A stretch of DNA of 64,000 nucleotides from Mytilus trossulus (GCF_036588685.1 NC_086378.1:75657127-75721126), one strand, 5' to 3'; positions 1-12,126 are shown, counted from the first letter of the stretch. The notes: generated by a model not told the origin, from the sequence alone. Translations and numbers: made by a program.

Positions 1-707
1 TGTTTACTACATCACATAGAAAAATAAAACTACTTATAAGTAAGAAAAAAGACAACGCTATTAGACCGAAATATCCAGTAGCTCTTTTGCAATCGAGTTG
101 CGGGTATTGATTGCGTTTCTTTTTTTATCGCTTCATTTTGGTGATCTTAGTTTTACGACAAATGTCAAACATTCTACTGCTACGTGTAACAAATATTTCA
201 AAACAAAAGTAAACAAGTACTCGGATCTTTTGTAAATTATATGTGACTTTTTATATTTCATTTATAGTAAAATACGAAAATCAGGTTTGGGACATTGAAG
301 GAAGTTGAAAAATATCGACACTCCTTATAGGGAAAAAAAGTTAACCTTGCATGTGTCATATATAATAGCAAGAATCGCTGTAGTTAAAAATGTGACAGGC
401 ATGTCTTTTATATTTATGGTATTCAAATATTTGTTTTCTGGAATTATGCAGAGCTTCGAAGGAAATAAACACATTTTTACAAAATATAGAATAGTAAGTT
501 GAAGATTGGTGCATGCATAGGTAATCAGTATCCAGCACTTGTAATTGCTAATGCGACAGAAATTATAAACAGAAGGACAGACAGATGGAAGAAATACCTT
601 TGGAGAGGGAGTATGAAAAAAATACTTAGATAAAACTTAAATGTAGCCATATAGTTATAGTTACATAGTAACATAACTGTTTTCCGTCCATTGTTTGTAC
701 CTGAATT

Positions 708-883
708 AAGGCCGTTAGTTTTTTTCGTTAAGTTGTTTTAGATTTGTCATTTCGGGACCTTTTATAGTTGAATATGCGATATTGGCTTTGCTCATTGATG
801 AAGGCCATATGGCGACCAAAGTTGTTAATTTATGTGTTATTGTGGTCTCTTATGGAGAGTTGTCAACATACCACATTTTTTTT
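708..883 (+). repeat. Dispersed repeat R1 (AAGGCCGTTAGTT family), copy 1
   Basis: The segment runs from AAGGCCGTTAGTT to a GAGTTGTC-type end. It matches in order the segments at 7632-7795, 44742-44925 and, more weakly, 4241-4390 and 46556-46745. I recognise this as an abundant mussel repeat that often occurs as the 3' tail of RT elements; that link is from memory. Confidence 0.75.
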
Positions 884-1040
884 GTAAGAGCGACAACTAG
901 AAGTTTTGGCTATGACATGCATAAAGGAAATATCGTATTTGTCTCTTTTAAAGTATTATACGATATTCTGAAAACATTATTTCTTTATTCTATACAAAAT
1001 TGGACAAAATTACAGTCAAATCTTTAAATCATTTTTAAAA

Positions 1041-1150
1041 TTAACTGAATATAAAAAGAAATATTATTGAAAATTATCTGAATATTAAAAAAAATATTAT
1101 TAAAAATTATCTGAATATAAAAAAATCATCACTAAAAACTGTATGTGAAT
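1041..1150. repeat. AT-rich tandem repeat, about three units of 33-36 bp
   Basis: Three successive units share the core TTATCTGAATAT followed by an A-run and ATTATT. Units differ by a few bases. Confidence 0.6.
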
Positions 1151-1350
1151 ATATCAAAATTAAAAAGAATTATATTAGTTAAATCAATTAATACTGGTTA
1201 ATAAGTTAATTAATTATAAAAGATTGAAATAAGTTTAAAATCACTAATAATTTAGCACAAATAAAAAGATTTATGTTTTGTTATTGGTATCGATAATCAC
1301 ACATATTCGAATTACTTTTGAATTATGGAGTTCTATGATTATAAAGAAAA

Positions 1351-1369
1351 CACACACACACACACACAC
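1351..1369. repeat. (CA)n microsatellite
   Basis: Uninterrupted CA dinucleotides, about nine to ten units, just downstream of the ZP gene stop codon on the minus strand. Confidence 0.95.
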
Positions 1370-1415
1370 TAAAAAGCGTTTTGTTCTGATATGGGTCATT
1401 TCGAGTCATTTTTTT

Positions 1416-4026
1416 CTATAATTTGGAACTGGAAGTTGAAGCACTGGACTTGCGTCTCCATCCAATTATAGCAATGACAGTGGCAACGACAGCCACACTT
1501 GCACAGACGCCTGCCACAACTGTTGATACTTGCAACCCATCTGAAATACATATAACAGTTCAATAAGATTGTTTTGATAAATTTGTATTTAAAATTTAAT
1601 TATTTTTTTGTTTGTTTATTTTTTTTTATTTTCACCATCAATTTAATCTTTCACAACAGATTATTCTGATTAAGCTCAGCGAGAAACATTATTTTTTTGT
1701 TGTAAAGCCAACCAAAAAAGTATGTGTGTTTTCTGTCACATGCCGAAAAACAAATTAGGGACTTTTAGAATATATTTTTTACATTGAGTCAAGATTGGAA
1801 CAACATTGTGAATTAAGCCGTGATTAATCAAAACTGGCCATAAACTTTAGAGTAGGGGATAAAATTTAAGATAGAGAGGGGTACAGTTAACACATATACT
1901 GTTTTATTTGGCCTAAATTTGTGCTTCAAGCCATATATGGTAATTTACCATTACAACACCATATAAATTTCGTACCTTTATCCGCCACTAATAAGTATGG
2001 TCCACCAGATACCAGATGACTACCGCCCTCCTCTGAGGAAACTTCACGACGGTGTCTATGGGCACATCCAACTCGACACTGTGGACTTGTAGGAGAACAA
2101 ACTGAAACTTGGCAGTGAATGTACACAATACCACCTGGACTGTTTCGGAATTCAAATGCTCGAACACTGAACCTCACTTCATCAAATGCTGATGGATATA
2201 CTTTGACTGCTGGGGATGCTGGACAACTGATATAAAATACAGAACACATTAAATGAATATAGATTGCATTTACTCGTTTTTCTTTGGCCAACTGTTTCCT
2301 ATCTAATTGCAGACTAAGTGTATGCTATAGGAACAACATAAAGGGTGCAACAAGTGAAAAGGAATCTACTTACAGTTCCCGGAGCACCTAATAGACCACC
2401 CCAAGTTTTTGGCGATGTTCGTGTTGCTAAGTATTTTTTTATTTTGTGTAATTTCATGTAGGTTGTTATTTGTTTTTTTACGATTTTTTTATTTTCCTTA
2501 AAACTGTCTGTTTTTGTTCTACTTGTGATTTTTAGAGTCCTTTTGAAAATGGTTGGTAACACTGATGACACAACAACAAGAAACGACGTTGATTACTAGT
2601 AGTGTACTTTAATCATTTAAACAACCCAAAAAATTACATGCACCTCTTACTGGAACAATTAAGTACCAGTAGTTTCCATTATTTTCTTCTTTCAAATATA
2701 TCCCGTTCTGCCACTCAAATTTGTTGAAAAATACTTACTGGAATTTTAAAAGGTATTAATTTCGTTCATCTTATTAGCTTACCCTTGGTCAAGAAGCTGA
2801 TAAATTCGACCATCCGCCGGCATGTTTGATGGTGTTGCCACACACGAGTCCACCTTTACTGCCACATCAGTCGAATTAACATGCATTGCATGGAGTATGA
2901 AATACATATCCTTGTTTATCTCTACTTCATTTGGGAAGGAACGGACTGGAAGAGGGGTAACAAACATGCCAGATTTGTACTGTTCTAGTTGAACGTCCAT
3001 GTGCCCATATCGCTTTTCGTAGAACCTAACTTTCGACTGTGCGGGTCTGTATAAAGTTGTTATATTCTGTCTTCGAGGATAGATACACTGCACCGGAATT
3101 ACCTCAGAACTAGAACTACCGAAGTCGATAGAGCCGTTTGATGTTTGATTGCTTGGTGATCCAGATTTGTGTAGAATTAGTTCATTTTCGAAAATGACTT
3201 CATCCTTGGTGAAGATCACGGTTGTTCCGCATGATGTGTGTGAAATGGTGGAAATATAGTGGGTACCATTGTCCTGTACTTGGCAGTGAGGATCACGCCA
3301 TGTCGTCTGATAGTGTGACAATAGATCTGATGGAATGAACACGGATATGGAATCGGACAGACAACTAACATCATGGCGCTCTGTAGCGGATGTCAAGTTC
3401 CACCTTACACTATCTGTAGTTGGTTCTGAAATCATAGTCAAGTAAATTATAAACAACCCTTTTAAGATTAAAAAAACCTGGAAATAAATCTGATTATTAG
3501 TAGATGATTGATGATAATGAATGATGGATGGGATGAACCTATCATATGTCTCGCGTGATTTTGGCTCTCCCGTGAGAGTCTTCGCAATTTGTCAGTCATG
3601 TCATGTCGTTCCTCTCCTTCTGTGTCTTCTCTGTATCTGTTCCTCTCCTGTTTCTTCATCTGTTCTTCAAATGTTCGCGTTTTGTGAAATAAAAAAGAAA
3701 AGAAAGTATAAGATTATGAATTCACATACATGATTTTAATAGTTTTATTGCAAGCCTTTAAAAACTTAAGTCAATGTATTCTTTTTCCAATATTCAAGTT
3801 TACCAAAACCTATTTTCAAAACATTGAATCTTAACTTTTGAAACCCTTTTCTGATAAATAAAACATATAATCATTAATACGAAACTCAAAGCAGAGATAA
3901 ATATATATGTCAAGTTATGTTTCTGGTTTTAATGATGCCTATTGATACATGTATCTTGTCCAAAGGAAATTCGAAAACTGATAATTATAGATAAACCACA
4001 ACTTATACCTTTTTATTGCTAGTCAT
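1416..4026 (-). CDS. ZP-domain type I membrane protein, four coding exons, 362 aa
   Basis: Coding exons in transcription order are 4009-4026, 2783-3477, 1976-2226 and 1416-1540. All have GT/AG borders and the reading phase is kept throughout (0, 2, 1). The first exon gives only six residues, MTSNKK; splicing adds a hydrophobic run (7-23), making a convincing signal peptide. ZP-N cysteines lie at 45, 71, 89 and 137. The ZP-C half follows, with cysteines at about 239, 276, 281, 288 and 292. RHRR at 295-298 is a furin-type consensus cleavage site; a hydrophobic patch (about 310-319), a transmembrane helix (326-349) and a 13-residue basic/Ser-rich tail follow. NxT/NxS glycosylation sites occur in the ZP-N half. 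ZP modules polymerise outside the cell after cleavage; here this is inferred from the family. The specific role (egg coat, epithelial matrix or immune) cannot be told. An acceptor at 4055-4056 implies an upstream non-coding exon. Confidence 0.88.
2350..2470 (+). repeat. Dispersed repeat R4 fragment in a ZP-gene intron
   Basis: It contains CCCGGAGCACCT and GTTCGTGTTGCTAAG, matching 62880-63110 (same sense) and 45140-45300 (opposite sense). In the last copy it follows an RT reading frame, so it is probably an RT-element 3' tail. Confidence 0.6.
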
Positions 4027-4240
4027 TTCTTTTCCATATAAATTAGACTGGTACCTAAAAAGAGAAAGAGCACATAATATAAGACTTTGAAACAAGTTTC
4101 CAGAAAAGCTTCGAATAGGCTACCATATTGACCCGATATATAACTTACATGGTTCCTTCATAACAACTATTCTCGGTCCAAATTATTGTTTTGTCTCTTT
4201 GACCGAATTAATGGTTAAAGAATTTAAAAGTCGGCAATAC

Positions 4241-4390
4241 GGTATGGTATTTTTTTCACTGTTGAAGGTCGGTATGGTATTTTTTTCACTGTTGAAGGTG
4301 GTACGTTTTGCTTTTAATTGCTCACATCCACTTTGAACTTTGTTGAATAGTTGTCTCATTTGAAATCATTCAACATCTCTTTACTTTTTG
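4241..4390 (+). repeat. Degenerate R1 fragment with a short tandem duplication
   Basis: A block of about 30 bp (GGTATGGTATTTTTTTCACT and following GTTGAAGGT) is present twice at 4241-4299, followed by R1-like sequence ending near CTCATTTGAAATCATTCAACATC. Confidence 0.5.
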
Positions 4391-7300
4391 GAGCGATCTC
4401 TTTATATAGTCATGTATGGTAAAAATTAAGATGAAAGTATGTAGGCAATTTCCAAATTGTTGAGTCGTTTGTGTAAACTCATACGGTCAAAATCGTAGAA
4501 TTGAAACTTGATTGAATTCAATGATTTAAGAAGAGTCTGAATGAATGAATAATTAGAAGATTCTTCAACTTTTTTCAAATACCCATAAAATCTTTTAAAA
4601 TGTGGCCGCGAGAAAATTTCATTTCAGATGATATTGTTCCGTGATTGTCACTTACACATGTGTACGAAATTGTGCATTATAAGCCACTATAGGAACCATT
4701 AAACAAATGATAAACAGTTAAGGACAATATTGAACCTTACCTTCGATGGAATTTTGGTTTCGATTTTGAATAATCTTCTAATTAATATCCCTTCTATCTA
4801 ACTACTAGTTTTGCCGATGTGCTCAAAGGTAGCGTCCTGACGACCCAGTTTATTTTAATAAACTCATCGCAACTTCTTCTTCGTTACTGTTCCTAAGGAC
4901 AAGCCATTCAAAAATGATAAACCTTTGCGACCTAAAACAGTATAAAAACAAATGAGAGATAAAACAAAAAGCAATTACAAAGCGAATTACGTTACATGTA
5001 TAAAAAAATAAGTCACATATGCCGATCTCTTAGATTTACATAAAAAAAAAATCCCTTACCTTTCATGTTATATACGCAACTTTGGATATTTTTCAAATAA
5101 GTGTTATCTTTTTTAACTTAAAGATTAATATATCAACTTTATCTTGTTACGTGTCTTTTATACAGTGTCGAGCCCTGTATAGTTTATCTAAGCTACTTCC
5201 TTGTAGTGTCTAGTTACAAGTGCCGAAACTACATTAAAAAGCTTAATGTTTAAGTGCATTTTTCCACACCTTTATGCATGTTACGAAATATTGGATTTAC
5301 CACATTTTTGCATAAGAACACAAAGTGATGTCACCTGCTGACATCCTTGAGACAAAAAGAATGTGAAAACCCACAAATGTTTAGAATTTCTAACTTTCGC
5401 TCAACTTGTTCTATGTGCCGCTCCAACAATGGCCACCGTTTATGAAATTACAGACTAGAGTCTTGTTATTTACATTTTAGGGCAATACTTCCTATCGTAA
5501 CGTACTAATTCGTTGCTGTTCAGTTTAATGTGCCAGTGTCATATGTTATTGAAAAGCAACTTAATTGGTAAAACAGGATTCTTCTGCCCTAGATACAGCT
5601 GAATTTTTATATTTTCTGATGGCGGTTTTTTTTCTATGAAGGTCTTGTTGGTGTCATTTATTTCCGAGGTTATTCTTTCACGTTGATGCCATTTTTTCTA
5701 TTCTTTAATGTTAAGCCCAATTTTCTCTATTTCTTTAATAAATTTAAGCACGCAATTATTCTCTTTTCATTTTTTCTTGTTTGTCTATTTTTCTCTCCTT
5801 TAATTTTTTATCCTTTATTTTGCACTTTTTATCCATTATTCTCCATACTGTAAAACCCAATCGGACCCTCAAATACAAAACTAAAGCTTCCTGAACCCTA
5901 AATGTTTCTGAAACTAGAACAATGTGTTGAATTGCTACAGGAAATAAATACGTACATCAAATTAAGTTCAATCCTCGTCGGTGTAGAGGCTTTGGTCCGG
6001 GAAAGTCTACTATAGTACAAAATTACTAACACGAGAGCACATGACCCTTTTATGTTACCATCGAAAACGAATTTTTAAACATAAACCTTTTGAAATGAAA
6101 ACACCATTTATTTACATAGTCGAAGTCTCTTCAAAACGAGAAAATGGTTTATCAAATTAAACATGACATAAAGGGACATTTTATCTTAAACAGGTGTCTC
6201 CAAGATAAGAAAAACTTTTATCTCATAAGGCAAACATTGTAGCTAAGGATATTGCAATGTACAAATAAAATTTATTTCTTAATTCAATTTTGTATGATGA
6301 ATCAGTGGGATGGGTAAATCATTTAAATGTAAAGAATTCTATGGTTACCAAACAATTTCTATATTAAGACATTACAAAATTACACTATTGCAAATACTAG
6401 TAATCAGAAGGGACGTTATTTGTTAAGTACTGCAATCTTCAATATAGTTAGATGTAATAGAACACTTCAACAATGAGCAAATTCCATATCATATAGAATT
6501 AGTTAGTAAAAAAAAAAAGTGAGTCCCGACATCAAAAAAGCAATTCAACTCAAAACAAGAAATCCAGAAGTCTGAGAAATAATGTAACAATATATCAACT
6601 CATGTATACGAATAACAGTGATTAGGTAATGCCGTTAGTTTTACTGCATCAAGTCAAAATGTTTAAAAGCGCAAACACATTTAAGCGCCCACACATTTAA
6701 CTTTGCTTGCAAAAAATATATAATTAAATGACATTTTCACATAGACATTTTTTTTAGAAAATTTATCCATTGCAATGTTTTTAATCTATAGTACACAAAA
6801 TTTTACGAAAACCTTTATCTAAAGGTTAAAATGCAATTTTCAAATTTTTAAAACCCGAATTTTTTAGGGTATTTTCAACACATTTTTTTTGTCCTTCATC
6901 TCGTTTCATCTAAACCCAACTACTAAGCCGACACAAAAAAACACCTCAAAACCCCAATGTTGACCCACATAAAACGTCACCAACGTCAATATGGCAATCC
7001 ATGCATTCCCTGTAATTCAGTGTAGTGCACAATACCTAAATAATTCATTGAAAAATATATACGTACCTCACCTTTGCAGCAAGTTGAGTTAAAGAATGCC
7101 TATCTAACTATGTCACAAATATTCATCTATTCAACAACTTCCCCTACTCTATATATTTCGGAAGTGCTTATATATAAATACTGAAATGTCAAGTATTTGG
7201 TTAAATTTTCAATTATACTTTTAGGACTTCGTTTTATGTTAATACTGGGAACTTTTCACCCATCGAGATCTAAAAGTATTTATCCTAGTGCTGGTAGGGC

Positions 7301-7504
7301 GACGAACAAATTGATTCCTCCTTTTTTTTACTATTGTTGATGCGGTTCATTTAAAGCCATTAATTTCTTTCTGTTTTATTTAGTGTTTCCCATAAAACAT
7401 CAACATCGGCTTAAAATATTTTATGAGTTCTAATTGACCAGATTGCATAAAAAAAACACTTCAAACTGTTGCTATGGCAATTCTTTAAAAAAAAATGATA
7501 TTGA
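4391..7504. other. Upstream flank of the ZP gene, no gene seen
   Basis: AT-rich DNA with no reading frame above background and no second gene. Apart from the candidate TATA box and donor near 5058-5162, no repeat family that recurs in this window was recognised. Confidence 0.5.
5156..5162 (-). promoter_or_regulatory. Candidate TATA box for the ZP gene
   Basis: On the minus strand GTATAAAAG lies about 100 bp upstream of a good donor (ATGAAAG before GTAAGG, donor at 5058-5059). An exon from about 5130 to 5060 could splice to the acceptor at 4055-4056 as a non-coding first exon. This is an inference from spacing only. Confidence 0.3.
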
Positions 7505-8425
7505 ATCAGGGTAGATGTATCTTAATTTAGTGTAGGGGATTCAGTTATTTGTAAGTTCAGGTTAATTGTATCTAGTGTAGAGAACAGTTGGTTATGTACC
7601 AATCAGGATACTTATAGCTATAGTGTACATCGTTTGAACTGTTTTACATTGTCTTATCGGGGCCTTTTATAGCTGACTATGCGGTATGGGCTTTGCTCAT
7701 TGTTGAAGGCCGTATGGTACCCTTGTTAATGTCTGTGTCATTTTGGTCTTTTGTGGATAGTTGTCTCATTGGCAATCATAGCACATCTTCTTTTTATTTA
7801 TATATATTCGCGGTTATTTATTATTGAGGGTAATTCATTCATGTTGTAACTTTGCAACAATTGCAACCTACATGTATGTAGAAGACAAGCAGATATCTGT
7901 TTATCAGGGTAGTTGTATCAAGCGTAGAAGACATACTATTGTATCCATTGTAACGGACAGTTGGTTGTTTGTCAAATACGGTAATTGTATCCAGTGTAGA
8001 GGGCAGTTTATCATGTGTCAAGCAGGGTAATTGTATTTAGTGTAGAGGACAGTTGGTTATGTGTCAAACAGGGTAATTGTATCTAGTGTAGAGGACAGTT
8101 GGTTATGTGTTAAACAGGGTGACTGTATCTAGTGTAGAGGACAGTTGGTTATGTGTCAAAACGGGTAATTGTATCTATAGTGTAGAGGACCGTTGGTTAT
8201 GTGTTAAACAGGGTAATTGTATCTAGTGTAGAGGACAGTTGGTTATGTGTCAATCAGGGTAAATGTATCTACTGTAAAGGACAGTTGGTTATGTGTCAAT
8301 AAGGGTAGTTGTATCCATTGTAAAGGACAGTATGTTATTTGCTATTCAGGGTAATTATTTCATGAAAGGAGTCATGAGTCGTGTTTGAATCAGAATCAGG
8401 ATAATTGTATCCATTGTAAAGGACA
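7505..8425 (+). repeat. 46-bp minisatellite, main block
   Basis: The unit begins GGGTAATTGTATCTAGTGTA and continues with GAGGACAGTTGGTTATGTGT and CAAACA. Starts at 8025, 8071 and 8117 fix the period at 46 bp. The block is interrupted by an R1 copy (7632-7795) and ends in an R5 element. Open frames in it are repeat shadows. Confidence 0.9.
7632..7795 (+). repeat. Dispersed repeat R1, copy inside the 46-bp array
   Basis: It matches R1 at 708-883 and 44742-44925: TTTGAACTGTTTTACATTGT near the start, GTTGTCTCATTGGCAATCAT near the end. It lies between pieces of the 46-bp minisatellite, so it probably inserted into it. Confidence 0.75.
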
Positions 8426-8426
8426 G

Positions 8427-9190
8427 CCGGTTTTTTTGGCTCATCTGGCCCAAATGGCCTAGTGAGCTTTTCCCCTTCACTTTGCGTCCGGCGTTCGGCG
8501 TCGTCCGTCGTCATTAACTTTTACAAAAATCTTCTCCTCTGAAACTACTGCATGGGCCAAAGTAAACTAATCTTGGCCACAATCATCATTAGGGTATCTA
8601 GTTTAAAAACGTGTCCGGTGACCCGGCCAACCAACCAAGATGGCCGCCACGGCTAAAAATAGAACATAGGGGTAAAATGCAAAAACCAAAGCATTTATAG
8701 CAAATCTGACATGAGTTAAAATTGTTTATCAGGTCAAGATCTATCTGCCCTGAAATTTTCAGATGAATCGTACAATCTGTTGTTGGATTGATGCCCCTGA
8801 ATTGGTAATTTTAAGGAAATTTTGCTGTTTTTTGTTATTATCTTGAGTATTATTATAGATAGAGATAAACTGTAAACAGCAATAATGTTCAACAGAGTAA
8901 GATCTACAAATAAGTCAACATTACCGAAATGGTCAATTGACCCATAATGAGTTATTGTCCTTTATAGTCAATTTTTAACAATTTTCATAAAATTTGTCAA
9001 TTTTAATAACATTTTCCACTGAAACTACTGGGCCAAGTTCATTATAGATAGAGATAATTGTAAGCAGCAAGAATGTTTATTTAAGTAAGATGTACAAACA
9101 CAATTTTGTCATGAATCCATCTGCTTCCTTGGTTTAATATTCACATATACCAAGGTGAGCGACACAGGCTCTTTAGAGCCTCTAGTTTGT
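8427..9190 (+). mobile_element. R5 dispersed element, non-coding
   Basis: It begins near GGCTCATCTGGCC and ends AGGTGAGCGACACAGGCTCT plus TTAGAGCCTCTAG. It is flanked on both sides by 46-bp minisatellite units, so it is an insertion. A related degenerate copy lies at 57370-58158. No protein is encoded; I know the family as very common in bivalves but not its class. Confidence 0.7.
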
Positions 9191-9204
9191 TGTTATTAAT
9201 ATAT

Positions 9205-9385
9205 TCTTGATAATTGTATAATGTAGCTAGGAGAGTCAGTAGTAGTGTGTCAATCAGGGTAATTGTATATAGTGCAGGATGGTCAACTATTTGTTAATTG
9301 GAGTAATTGTGTCTAGCTAGTAAAGAGGACAATCATTTATGTGATATTCAGGCTAATTTATCCAGTGTAGAGAGCAGTCCATATA
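9205..9385 (+). repeat. 46-bp minisatellite, resumed after R5
   Basis: Diverged units (CAGGGTAATTGTATATAGTG and similar) continue the array after the R5 insertion and end at a TA microsatellite at about 9379-9399. Confidence 0.75.
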
Positions 9386-9590
9386 TATATATATATATAG
9401 AGCCTATAAGAATCTACCAACCAGTAAATACAATCTTTCAGACTCATATATATATATGTTTAGACGAGTTGTTTATATATATTGTATATACATTATGTAC
9501 ACAGCCATGTATCACCATCATTGATGGAGATCCGATGGATACATCTGTTGTAGGGTTGTCACTGACTCAGACGTACGAAAGCAAAGTTAC

Positions 9591-9710
9591 AGATCTAACA
9601 TTGTTGGGTTGATGTTTAGACGAGTTGCATAGATCTAACATTGTTGGGTTGATGTTTAGACGAGTTGCATAGATCAAACATTGTTGGGTTGATGTTTAGA
9701 CGAGTTGCAT
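9591..9710 (+). repeat. Three 40-bp tandem repeats
   Basis: Units at 9591-9630, 9631-9670 and 9671-9710 each start AGATC(T/A)AACATTGTTGGG and end CGAGTTGCAT. They are inverted relative to the start of copy A, which they meet head-to-head at 9711-9730. Confidence 0.95.
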
Positions 9711-9720
9711 AGACGAGTTG

Positions 9721-10080
9721 CAACTCGTCTAAACATCAACCCAACAATGTTAGATCTGTAAATTTGCTTTTTTTTTGGTTCTTCCTTCGCCGGGATTCGA
9801 ACCCATGCTACTGTGATATCGTGACACCAAAACACCTGCACTGCAGCCGTCCCGCTAGACCACACGACCACCTGGGCTCTCAAAAAAAGAGCTTTTGGTG
9901 GACATGTGTTACCTTTCCACGTCAGTTTTAATCTAGCGGCGTACTACCGTACATGATATATAAGGCATGAAGATGTTATTGTTACAGATCAGCTAAATTA
10001 TCTATAGTAAAGGATTCTACAAATTAATGTAAGATACAGTCACAGAAAATAATCATATTCATAAGTACGTCTGAGTCAGT
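9721..10080 (-). repeat. 360-bp direct repeat, copy A, with tRNA-like head
   Basis: It starts CAACTCGTCTAAACATCAAC on the plus strand and ends GTACGTCTGAGTCAGT. It is about 98% identical by eye to copy B (11758-12123): roughly seven substitutions and one small indel. Both lie in the same orientation and bracket an RT fragment, like terminal repeats. Confidence 0.9.
9786..9878 (-). repeat. tRNA-derived SINE head (Pol III promoter), in copy A
   Basis: On the minus strand box A is TGGTCTAGCGGG and box B is GGTTCGAATCC, about 65 bp apart, with a long variable region as in type II (Leu/Ser) tRNAs. The 5' and 3' ends do not pair as an acceptor stem, so this is a SINE or element promoter, not a tRNA gene. 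Confidence 0.8.
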
Positions 10081-11757
10081 GACAACCCTACAACAGATGT
10101 ATCCATCGGATCGCCATCAATGATGGTGATACATGGCTGTGTACATAATAAAATTGAGAATGGAAATGGGGAATGTGTCAAAGAGACAACAACCCGACCA
10201 AATAAAAAAACAACAGCAGAAGGTCACCAACAGGTCTTCAATGTAGCGAGAAATTCCCGCACCCGGAGGCGTCCTTCAGCTGGCCCCTAAACAAATATAT
10301 ACTAGTTCAGTGATAATGAACGCTATACTAATTTCCAAATTGTACACAAGAAACTAAAATTTAAATAATACAAGACTAACAAAGGCCAGAGGCTCCTGAC
10401 TTGGGACAGGCGCAAAAATGCGGCGGGGTTTAACATGTTTGTGAGATCTCAACCCTCCCCCTATACATCTAACCAATGTAGAAAAGTAAAAGCATAACAA
10501 TACGCACATTAAAATTCGGTTCTAGAGAAGTCCGAGTCTGATGTCAGGAGATGTAACCAAAGAAAATAAACAAAATGACAATAATACATAAATAACAACA
10601 GACTACTAGCAGTTAACTGACATGCCAGCTCCAGACTTCAATTAAACTGACTGAAAGATTATGATTTCATCATATGAACATCAGGCACAATCCTTCCCGT
10701 AAGGGGTTTAGTATCATACCATCATAACATATATGAGAAGAACAAACATAACCCGTGTCATGCCAAGAACTGTTTTTAGAATAAATGTGTTTAGTTCCGA
10801 CGCGAAGACCTTATCAGTGACTCAATATTAACGCCAAAATATGCAATTTTTAATGACTTGACAACAGTATCGTAATTATATCCCTTCTTAATAAGTCTAT
10901 TCACAGGTTTTGTAAGTTTATGAGGTGAATGCTGACACCTTTGTGCTTTATAAAGAATATTTCCATAAAAAATTGGATGTGAAATACCTGAACGTATAAG
11001 AAGTCTGCATGTTGAGCTATATTTACGAATGATGTCTTTATATTTAGTAAATGTTTTGACTAGTTTGTGATATCGAAAACCCTGGTGTAATAGTTTTTCA
11101 GTAATACATAAATTTCTCTCGTTAAAATCTAAAACATTGTTACATACACGAGCGAATCGTACAAGTTGAGATATATACACCGTAAGATGGTGACAAGGGA
11201 ACGTCACCATCTAAAAACGGATAATTAACGATAGGAAATGAAAAATCATCCCTTTTATCATAAATTTTAGTATTCAGCTGTCCGTTAGTGATATAGATAT
11301 CAAGATCGAGGAAAGGGCAGTGGTCATTGATAGTATTAGCTTTATTTAAAGTAAGTTCACCAGGATAAATTTGATTAATATACATACTGAAGTCGTCATT
11401 ATTGAGAGCCAAAATATCATCCAAATATCTAAAAGTATTATTAAATTTGTTTATCAGATGTTGTTTTGATGGGTCTTTGCTAATTTTTGTCATAAATTGT
11501 AACTCATAACAATACAAAAAGAGGTCCGCAATAAGTGGTGCACAGTAAGTCCCCATTGGAATTCCGATAATCTGACGATATACGGAATCCCCAAAGCGAA
11601 CAAAAATGTTATCTAGTAAAAATTCAAGGGCATATATAGTATCAAAGCATGTCCAATTAACATAGTTTTTTTGTTTATTGCTACTAAAAAATGACCTAAA
11701 AGAGTTTGAACATATATATTCACATTCTGATTTTTTGAATTTTTTATAATGTATATA
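10081..11757 (-). mobile_element. Reverse transcriptase element, 5'-truncated, with 3' UTR
   Basis: Two overlapping minus-strand frames encode one RT: 11760 to 11140 (206 codons, no ATG; starts at the repeat border) and 11210 to 10791, out of step by one frameshift near 11180-11210. Visible motifs are IPMGTYCAPLIADLF, the catalytic FRYLDDIL and a downstream YDKRDDFSFPIV block. No endonuclease domain is visible. The RT is of the type I associate with Penelope-like elements; that assignment is tentative. 10150-10790 is the untranslated tail, including the block GAGAATGGAAATGGGG, which recurs at 39945 and 45898, and GGAGCC/GGCTCC sequence shared with 14880-14960. The whole lies between direct repeats A and B. 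Confidence 0.8.
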
Positions 11758-12123
11758 CAACTCGTCTAAACATCAACCCAACAATGTTAGATCTGTAAAT
11801 TTGCTTTCGCAAATTTTTGGTTCTTCCCTCGCCGGGATTCGAACCCATGCTACTGTGATATCGTGACACCAAAACGCCTGCACTGCAGCCGTCCCGCTAG
11901 ACCACACGACCACCTGGGCTCTCAAAAAAAGAGTTTTTTGGTGGACATGTGTTACCTTTCCACGTCAGTTTTAATCTAGCGGCGTACTACAGTACATGAT
12001 ATATAAGGCATGAAGATGTTATTGTTACAGATCAGCTAAATTATCTATAGTAAAGGATACTACAAATTAATGTAAGATACAGTCACAGAAAATAATTATA
12101 TTCATAAGTACGTCTGAGTCAGT
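11758..12123 (-). repeat. 360-bp direct repeat, copy B, with tRNA-like head
   Basis: Near-identical to copy A and in the same orientation, on the 5' side of the RT. It is followed immediately (12127-12187) by the start of a third, more diverged copy that breaks off in a purine-rich tract. Confidence 0.9.
11828..11920 (-). repeat. tRNA-derived SINE head, in copy B
   Basis: Boxes A and B are identical to those of copy A and read toward the RT frame at 11757. Confidence 0.8.
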
Positions 12124-12126
12124 ATA

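Larger units (their letters stand above)
1..1415. other. 3' flank of the ZP gene, no gene seen
   Basis: AT-rich DNA. The open frames here are short, lack codon structure and overlap a dispersed repeat. It holds one mussel-type interspersed repeat (708-883), an AT-rich short tandem repeat (1041-1150) and a CA microsatellite (1351-1369). Confidence 0.6.
9491..10150. repeat. Long inverted repeat, arms about 86 bp
   Basis: The left arm (9491-9577) contains ATGTACACAGCCATGTATCA; the right arm (10065-10150) is its reverse complement with about one mismatch seen by eye. The 487-bp interior holds three 40-bp direct repeats, a 20-bp perfect palindrome and direct-repeat copy A. Confidence 0.9.

Noticed and set aside
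3468-3733. Overlapping frames upstream of the ZP exon
   Set aside because: They lie in the intron between 3477 and 4009 and show no secretory or ZP features.
9307-9612. 101-codon frame at the RT border
   Set aside because: It spans minisatellite, TA microsatellite and inverted-repeat DNA; composition is not that of a protein.
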